Of a stretch of 10,635 nt of DNA, positions 7,522 to 10,635 are shown in pieces. The notes under the pieces are model-generated. The model was given only the letters and a program-made list of their open reading frames with translations. It ran no database searches and was not told the origin of the DNA. The translations under genes were made by a program, and so were the position numbers. Every line of letters starts with the position of its first letter. Positions within the stretch are counted from its first letter, which is position 1. The DNA comes from an uncultured Bacteroidales bacterium (lineage in GTDB: Bacteria; Bacteroidota; Bacteroidia; Bacteroidales; UBA932), in assembly GCA_900317065.1 (NCBI GenBank), contig ONFK01000033.1:1-10635 (forward strand), given 5' to 3'.

Positions 7522-8651
7522 TAAGGCTGAAATTGTATTTTCATAGTCTCATCAGGTTTATTCTTCCAATAAGCAATCCCTTCCGTTATGGCAGGGACGA
7601 AATTGGCCTTCCGGCTGGGGATATAGCTCGTGACGATGCAGCCGTCTTCCGTGGCCGCACTCTTGAAGGCGTACTCCGCCACCACTTCTGCTCCTTCACC
7701 GCAGAAGGGCACGTGGGTGAGGCCCGCATCGCGGTCTCCAAGCATCATGAACAGCATGTCGAGGCCACGCTGCTCCCGGACTGCGGGCATTACCCCTCGC
7801 ATCCGGCGGCAAAGCTCTTCAATCCCCAGTTTCTCGCTTGCGAGCACGCTCCCGATGCCGAGTTTCACTCCCTCAATCTCGTACTCCTTGTAGTCGGAGA
7901 GCAGGATATCTTCGTCGGTCATGCCGTCGAAGGAGGTCCGGGCCTTGTTCATGGCGGCATAATACGATTCAACGTCGGTGATGTCCGAGCGGTCGAGCAG
8001 CCAGGAGTAATACTTGCGGTCCGTGTCGGTAGTGGTGGTCGATTTAAGGTTGTCGGTGTCGGAAAGCAGGCCGGAAAGCATCAGCCGAGCCTGGGTAGGC
8101 GTGGGATTCTCGCCCAGTTCTTCATACATCGAAGCGATTATCGTGCAGGTGGAGCCGATAGGAAGGGCATAGTAGAACAGCGGGTGCGCCGTAGTCACGG
8201 TGCCTGTGCCATGGTGGTCGATGACATGCAGGACACGGGCCTTTGCCATGCCATTCACCGCCTGCGCATACTCGCTGTGGTCAGTCATGATCATGTTCAG
8301 GCCAGTGGCATCCTCCAGGATAGGAGGAGCGCTGATACCTGCTTCCTGAATGACATAGAGAGGTTCGCAGATGAGCTTGCCCGCCACCCGGGCCTGAGCG
8401 TTGATTCCTAGGCGCTGCAGCAGGTCGGCGTAGGTGATGGCCGAGCAGACGGCATCACAGTCGGGGCTTTTGTGCCCCACGACAAATACTCCGTCGCCAT
8501 AGTCCATGCCTGTGATGATCGAGCGCAGGGGTGTGGAATGGTCGATGTGCTCATCGTCGCCTTTCGAGCACGAAACGAGCGAGGATGTGACGCAGCCGCA
8601 TATCGTGAAGATTGCGGCAAGGGTAAACAATTTCTTTAAATTCAATCGCAT
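7521..8651 (-). CDS. Family II (DHH/DHHA2) inorganic pyrophosphatase-like lipoprotein
   Basis: Residues about 53-355 align by motif with Mn-dependent family II pyrophosphatases, which hydrolyse PPi to phosphate: GHKSPDCDA (H60, D64, D66), TDHSE (D124, H125), IDHH (D145-H147), the SDTDNLKS segment (D198) and the DHHA2 C-terminal SRK (346-348). All metal ligands appear present; the usual DHHR is DHHG here. Unusually for this normally cytoplasmic family, the protein starts with a hydrophobic signal sequence and a lipobox LVSC (Cys28), followed by SKGDDE, which resembles the acidic surface-export signal of Bacteroidetes lipoproteins. About 24 residues then link to the enzyme domain. A cytoplasmic start at Met49 (just before the domain) is the alternative, but the in-frame upstream signal peptide is too well formed to be chance. 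It lies 6 nt after the microprotein gene and overlaps dinB by one base. Total length 376 residues. Confidence 0.88.
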   Translation of the reverse strand: MRLNLKKLFTLAAIFTICGCVTSSLVSCSKGDDEHIDHSTPLRSIITGMDYGDGVFVVGHKSPDCDAVCSAITYADLLQRLGINAQARVAGKLICEPLYVIQEAGISAPPILEDATGLNMIMTDHSEYAQAVNGMAKARVLHVIDHHGTGTVTTAHPLFYYALPIGSTCTIIASMYEELGENPTPTQARLMLSGLLSDTDNLKSTTTTDTDRKYYSWLLDRSDITDVESYYAAMNKARTSFDGMTDEDILLSDYKEYEIEGVKLGIGSVLASEKLGIEELCRRMRGVMPAVREQRGLDMLFMMLGDRDAGLTHVPFCGEGAEVVAEYAFKSAATEDGCIVTSYIPSRKANFVPAITEGIAYWKNKPDETMKIQFQP

Positions 8652-8657
8652 GTCGGT

Positions 8658-8765
8658 CTAATTGTATTTCTCGAAATGGTATTGCTGTTTGTTCGACTTG
8701 GGATTATTGTCGTAGGATGCGCGGAACTTGCAGTTCTCGCAAGGGTAGGATGTCTGTTGTGCCAT
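8658..8765 (-). CDS. 35-residue Cys-x2-Cys microprotein, possibly truncated
   Basis: ATG at 8765-8763, TAG at 8660-8658. The product starts MAQQTSYPCENCKFRASYD and continues NNPKS, ending FEKYN. It has a CxxC knuckle (Cys9, Cys12) next to basic and aromatic residues, which suggests half of a zinc-binding site; there are no further Cys residues, so a full zinc ribbon is missing unless it dimerises. It sits 6 nt upstream of the pyrophosphatase-like gene, in the same direction, as expected of an operon leader gene. The start with CENCK..YDNNPKS resembles small conserved Bacteroidetes proteins I remember that continue with a Trp/Cys-rich second half; if so, this copy has lost its middle and the tail after NPKS is what remains. 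That comparison is from memory and unverified. No function is assigned. Confidence 0.55.
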   Translation of the reverse strand: MAQQTSYPCENCKFRASYDNNPKSNKQQYHFEKYN

Positions 8766-8825
8766 AAGTCGGATTGTGATTATAGTCCGTGAATTTACGA
8801 AAAATGTGGCACATTCCTATACTTT

Positions 8826-8863
8826 ATGCATGCGGTTCCTTTCTATGCATACGGCTCCTCTCT
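8826..8863. repeat. Two-copy 19-bp tandem repeat
   Basis: Copy 1 (8826-8844) reads ATGCATGCGGTTCCTTTCT and copy 2 (8845-8863) ATGCATACGGCTCCTCTCT; they match at 16 of 19 positions. Each contains the palindrome ATGCAT. The repeat lies about 60 nt upstream of the microprotein start, between that gene and the terminator at 8878-8910, in the place where the operon's promoter/operator should be. It could be a paired binding site for a regulator, with a period of nearly two helical turns; chance cannot be excluded. Confidence 0.5.
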
Positions 8864-8877
8864 TCAGGACCTGCAGC

Positions 8878-8910
8878 AAAAAACGGGGAAAATGCGCCAG
8901 GTCCCCGTTT
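8878..8910 (-). terminator. Intrinsic terminator (minus strand)
   Basis: A 9-bp perfect inverted repeat, AAACGGGGA (8881-8889) and TCCCCGTTT (8902-8910), encloses a 12-nt loop. Read on the minus strand, the GC-rich stem ends in a run of six T residues (complement of 8878-8883), the usual Rho-independent layout; on the plus strand no T run follows. It would stop leftward transcripts entering from the 9080-9214 region and insulate the microprotein/pyrophosphatase/dinB operon. Confidence 0.6.
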
Positions 8911-8956
8911 GATTATTCCCGTAATATACTTTACCATATCTGAGGGAACACCTTGA

Positions 8957-9073
8957 CAAGAATCAGAAGAAGTTTTCCAAGATGCTTTTGCTTCGATGGA
9001 AGAATTGCCGGGTATTGATCGGACAGAGAAAAACTACCGGCGACTTTGTTCAATACTATATAAGCGGAGGTAA
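8957..9073 (+). pseudogene. Short protein-like fragment, possible gene remnant
   Basis: The frame is open from 8957 (after TGA 8954-8956) to TAA 9071-9073 and encodes 38 residues that read like natural protein: EEVFQDAFASMEELPGID, then a basic end RRLCSILYKRR. The only ATG is at 8996 and would give 25 residues. No upstream continuation was found in any frame, so if genuine it is the C-terminal relic of a lost gene, perhaps from a mobile element. Family not recognised. Chance open frame is a real alternative. Confidence 0.22.
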
Positions 9074-9077
9074 GCGC

Positions 9078-9108
9078 AAAAAATAAAAGCCGTCAGGTAA
9101 CGGCTTTT
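9078..9108 (-). terminator. Intrinsic terminator (minus strand, possibly bidirectional)
   Basis: The arms AAAAGCCGT (9085-9093) and ACGGCTTTT (9100-9108) pair perfectly over 9 bp around a 6-nt loop. On the minus strand the stem is followed by A and then six T residues (complement of 9078-9083), a strong Rho-independent tail. On the plus strand only the four T residues of the arm are present, then CAACG, so rightward termination would be weaker. Confidence 0.65.
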
Positions 9109-9178
9109 CAACGAGGCTCGGACCAAGAAACTTGGGAGGGTTGTCATCCCTTCAAACGAAATCCCCTTCGACGAATCC
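9078..9178 (-). ncRNA. Candidate small structured RNA of about 100 nt
   Basis: A consensus Bacteroidetes promoter (9184-9214) would start a leftward transcript at about 9178, and a strong intrinsic terminator hairpin ends it at about 9078. The predicted RNA also contains a perfect 5-bp hairpin with a 3-nt loop (CCAAG...CTTGG, 9123-9135) and a shorter GGG/CCC pairing at about 9138-9150. A 37-codon frame (9147 down to 9034, MTTLPSFLVRASLK...) runs through the terminator stem, which argues against coding but leaves open a leader-peptide/attenuator arrangement. No downstream same-strand gene follows before the second terminator at 8878-8910, so a free small RNA is the simplest reading. Family not recognised. 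Confidence 0.4.
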
Positions 9179-9183
9179 TGATG

Positions 9184-9214
9184 CAAAGGTAGTGAGATTT
9201 TGTGAATCTGCAAA
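9184..9214 (-). promoter_or_regulatory. Consensus Bacteroidetes promoter pointing left
   Basis: On the minus strand, TTTG (complement of 9211-9214) is followed after exactly 19 nt by TACCTTTG (complement of 9184-9191), matching the -33 TTTG / -7 TAnnTTTG consensus of the Bacteroidetes primary sigma factor at its preferred spacing. The start would be near 9178. No recognisable protein gene lies immediately downstream; the first thing met is the hairpin/terminator unit at 9078-9135. Confidence 0.65.
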
Positions 9215-9226
9215 TATATTCAGCAA

Positions 9227-9472
9227 TCAGCACGCTTTGCGGCGAAAGGTGAGCAGTTTGCGGGTGAATCTGGCCCTTTTTGCCATTTCTGCGAAGACCT
9301 TTCCTGCGTCTTGTATGACCTTTCGGCCCAGCAGCGTCAAGCGTTCAAATTCTGAAGTCCCCGTCAAATCCAGGTGAAGTTTTACTTCCGCACGGAATGC
9401 CGTGCCTTGATTGCTTCCAATTCTGTCATAGCTCGGTATATATGGCACGAATATACTGATATTCCGGCTCAT
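9227..9472 (-). CDS. Doubtful 81-residue basic ORF
   Basis: From ATG 9472 to TGA 9227-9229; two codons further upstream a TTG (9478) is also in frame. The second half reads like natural protein, with helix-like stretches LTLLGRKVIQDAGKVFAEMA and KRARFTRKLLTFRRKAC, and a strongly basic C-terminus ending in Cys. The first 25 residues look less convincing. It stands 39 nt after the stop of the cyclophilin-like gene on the same strand and 12 nt before the 9214 promoter. Composition looks less GC-rich than in the flanking genes. No family is recognised; it may be a small hypothetical gene, the end of a decayed one, or chance. The overlapping plus-strand frame (9132-9377) crosses the promoter and was judged less likely. 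Confidence 0.3.
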   Translation of the reverse strand: MSRNISIFVPYIPSYDRIGSNQGTAFRAEVKLHLDLTGTSEFERLTLLGRKVIQDAGKVFAEMAKRARFTRKLLTFRRKAC

Positions 9473-9511
9473 ACGCAACCGGGCACGGCTGTCTTTTGCC
9501 GTCAGGCTTTC

Positions 9512-10018
9512 CTACAGCGACAGAGTGACGGAAATGTCGCCCTCTCCGGCCTTCAGGAAAGACTTCAGTTCGTCGAGAGATTCGTACTGCATCCGGCCCA
9601 GGCGGGTATAGCTCCAGGAATTGCTGCCGTAGAACAGCACGATCTGGTTGCCGCTGTACAGAATTACATCTCCCGCCTTCGTGGTGATCTGCGTGTCGCT
9701 GGCGGGCAGAGTCCGTCCCAGCGCCCCCACCTTCTCGAATCCGCCGTAATCGTGCGCCTCGTAGGTGATGGGAGCCTCCCGCAGGGCGGCTATAAGGGCC
9801 TCGGCAGCCGCATTGTGCTCAATCTTCACCGGAAGAGTTTTTCCGGAAATGCTGATCTTGATTGTCTCTGGCATGGCAGTATCGTTCTTGTCTTCCTGCT
9901 CCCCGCCCTGCTCTGTCCGGACCGGATCCGGCTTCACAGGGTCGGGAGCTTTCCCGCATGCGAACATTGCCGGGAGGAACGCAGAAAGGAGAAAGTTTAT
10001 GGCAATCGTGCGGAACAT
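9512..10018 (-). CDS. Cyclophilin-like fold lipoprotein
   Basis: A 168-residue protein with a lipoprotein signal peptide (residues 1-20, FAC with Cys21), a Pro/acid-rich linker of about 30 residues, and a domain at about 52-167 of the bacterial cyclophilin-like fold family (the Cyclophil_like2 type). Recognisable pieces are IKISISGKTLPVKIEHNAAA, the AGDVILYSGNQIVLFYG strand pair and SWSYTRLGRM, which recur in this family. These proteins share the cyclophilin barrel but not the peptidyl-prolyl isomerase active-site residues, and their function is not established. The ATG at 10018-10016 overlaps the TGA of the upstream alpha/beta hydrolase gene by one base (TGATG), so the two are probably translationally coupled. 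In other genomes such genes are often found beside hydrolases, flavodoxins and reductases, as I recall. No clear terminator follows; a 5-bp ACGGC/GCCGT hairpin at about 9485-9502 lacks a T run. Confidence 0.85.
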   Translation of the reverse strand: MFRTIAINFLLSAFLPAMFACGKAPDPVKPDPVRTEQGGEQEDKNDTAMPETIKISISGKTLPVKIEHNAAAEALIAALREAPITYEAHDYGGFEKVGALGRTLPASDTQITTKAGDVILYSGNQIVLFYGSNSWSYTRLGRMQYESLDELKSFLKAGEGDISVTLSL

Positions 10019-10635
10019 CAGAGATTCGTTTTGAAGAACTGCTCGATCTTGTCGTAGGGGATCACGCCCGCCACATCGTCATAGAGGTCCACATGGGATG
10101 CTCCGGGGATGATCATGATCTCCTTGTTCCCCTCTACAGCACTCACTCCTTCGACATGACGGCCGGTCATGCGTTCGAATGCATACTCGCTGAAATAGCG
10201 GCTGTGGGCCTTCTCGCCGTGGATCAGCAGGACGGGATTCTCGATCTCTCCCGCCCAAGCCAGGAGGGGCTGGTTCAGGAAACTCTGGCAGCCGATGATG
10301 TTCCATCCGTCGTTGGAGTTGCCGCTGCGCTTGTGATAGCCGCGGGGAGTCTTGTAGTAGGCGTGATAGTCCTTGACGAACCAGGGGGCGTCTTCCGGGA
10401 GCGGATCCACTACGCCGCCGGCACGCTCGTAAGTGCCTGAGGCATAGTCCTTCGTGCGCTGTGCGGCAAGTGCGCGGCGCTTCTCCTGGCGCTGTGCGGG
10501 AGTATCCTCGCTGGCGAAGTATCCCTCCACATTCACCTTGCTCATATCGTACATCGTAGATGCTACCGTGGCCTTGATGCGCGGGTCGAGCGCTGCCGCA
10601 TTGACGGCCATCCCTCCAAATCCGCAGATGCCGAT
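10018..10635 (-). CDS. Alpha/beta hydrolase, N-terminus beyond window
   Basis: The frame is open to the window edge, and the upstream codons encode IGICGFGG directly before the Met at 10611, so that Met is internal. This is the nucleophile elbow, with Cys (codon complement of 10624-10626) in the nucleophile place as in dienelactone-hydrolase-like enzymes rather than the usual Ser. Later come the strand LLIHGEKAHSRYFSE with an acidic residue that may complete the triad, and IIPGASHVDLYD with the catalytic His. The segment YYKTPRGYHKRSGNSN is characteristic of a widespread family of uncharacterised alpha/beta hydrolases (YcjY-like, as I recall). Substrate is unknown. About one third of the protein, including any signal peptide, is missing from view, so location cannot be judged. 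It overlaps the cyclophilin-like lipoprotein gene by one base and is upstream of it in the operon. Confidence 0.88.
   Translation of the reverse strand: MGICGFGGMAVNAAALDPRIKATVASTMYDMSKVNVEGYFASEDTPAQRQEKRRALAAQRTKDYASGTYERAGGVVDPLPEDAPWFVKDYHAYYKTPRGYHKRSGNSNDGWNIIGCQSFLNQPLLAWAGEIENPVLLIHGEKAHSRYFSEYAFERMTGRHVEGVSAVEGNKEIMIIPGASHVDLYDDVAGVIPYDKIEQFFKTNL

Larger units (their letters stand above)
8766..9511. other. Intergenic region of about 750 bp without a confident gene
   Basis: The stretch holds, from left to right: the upstream region of the microprotein operon, where no consensus promoter was found (a TATAAT on the minus strand at 8779-8784 is the only candidate); the 19-bp tandem repeat; the 8878-8910 terminator; a possible protein remnant (8957-9073); the terminator and candidate small RNA at 9078-9178; the leftward promoter (9184-9214); and a doubtful basic ORF (9227-9472). 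No tRNA, CRISPR repeat or insertion-sequence ends were seen. Composition appears more AT-rich than in the flanking genes. Confidence 0.6.

Noticed and set aside
6472..7524. A 350-codon plus-strand frame antisense to dinB
   Set aside because: The minus-strand frame is an unmistakable Y-family polymerase; the antisense product is rich in His, Leu and Arg without domains.
7533..8411. A 292-codon plus-strand frame antisense to the pyrophosphatase-like gene
   Set aside because: The minus-strand frame carries all DHH family motifs; this is a mirror frame.
8821..8910. Possible CRISPR-like repeats
   Set aside because: Only two adjacent 19-bp units without spacers, and no cas genes in the window.
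9132..9377. An 81-codon plus-strand frame in the intergenic region
   Set aside because: It crosses the consensus leftward promoter, is Ser-rich without domains, and the opposite frame reads more like protein.
9485..9505. Hairpin ACGGC/GCCGT after the cyclophilin-like gene as a terminator
   Set aside because: The stem is only 5 bp and no T run follows on the minus strand.

Overview
The window reads as a chromosomal segment of a fairly GC-rich member of the Bacteroidales. The lineage is inferred from several signs: a DUF4886 (SGNH-like) lipoprotein carrying BACON-type beta-sandwich repeats, several short Bacteroidetes-style lipoprotein signal peptides, absence of consistent Shine-Dalgarno sites, and promoter elements of the Bacteroidetes type (TTTG, 19 nt, TAnnTTTG). 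Genus cannot be fixed from the sequence alone.

Left part, + strand (1-5388): a tightly packed row of genes. It starts inside a phosphomannomutase/phosphoglucomutase gene whose 5' end is cut off by the window. Next come an M23 peptidase with a C-terminal LysM domain (abutting), a lipoprotein aldose 1-epimerase (2 nt gap) and a BACON/DUF4886 lipoprotein (11 nt gap). The last gene appears broken: its frame closes at 5014, while a convincing C-terminal extension continues in another frame to 5388, as expected from a one-base loss near 5004. Three products have export signals, so the row combines a cytoplasmic sugar-phosphate enzyme with envelope enzymes acting on sugars or peptidoglycan.

Middle part, - strand (8765 down to 5410): a 35-residue Cys-x2-Cys microprotein, a family II (DHH) pyrophosphatase-like protein with a lipoprotein signal peptide, a Y-family DNA polymerase (DinB type) whose start overlaps the preceding stop by one base, and an EamA/DMT permease with its own probable promoter and a TTG start. 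This set converges with the left operon at about 5389-5409.

Intergenic part (8766-9511): about 750 bp without a confident gene. It holds a 19-bp tandem repeat, two intrinsic terminator hairpins best read on the - strand, a consensus Bacteroidetes promoter pointing left, a probable small structured transcript of about 100 nt, and one or two doubtful short reading frames that may be remnants.

Right part, - strand (10635 down to 9512): the C-terminal part of an alpha/beta hydrolase with a Cys nucleophile elbow, translationally overlapped with a lipoprotein of the cyclophilin-like fold family.

The items most worth following are the secreted family II pyrophosphatase with its microprotein neighbour, the frameshifted BACON/DUF4886 protein, and the promoter-hairpin-terminator unit near 9077-9214. 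No clear defence system, CRISPR array, tRNA, rRNA or intact insertion sequence was seen.
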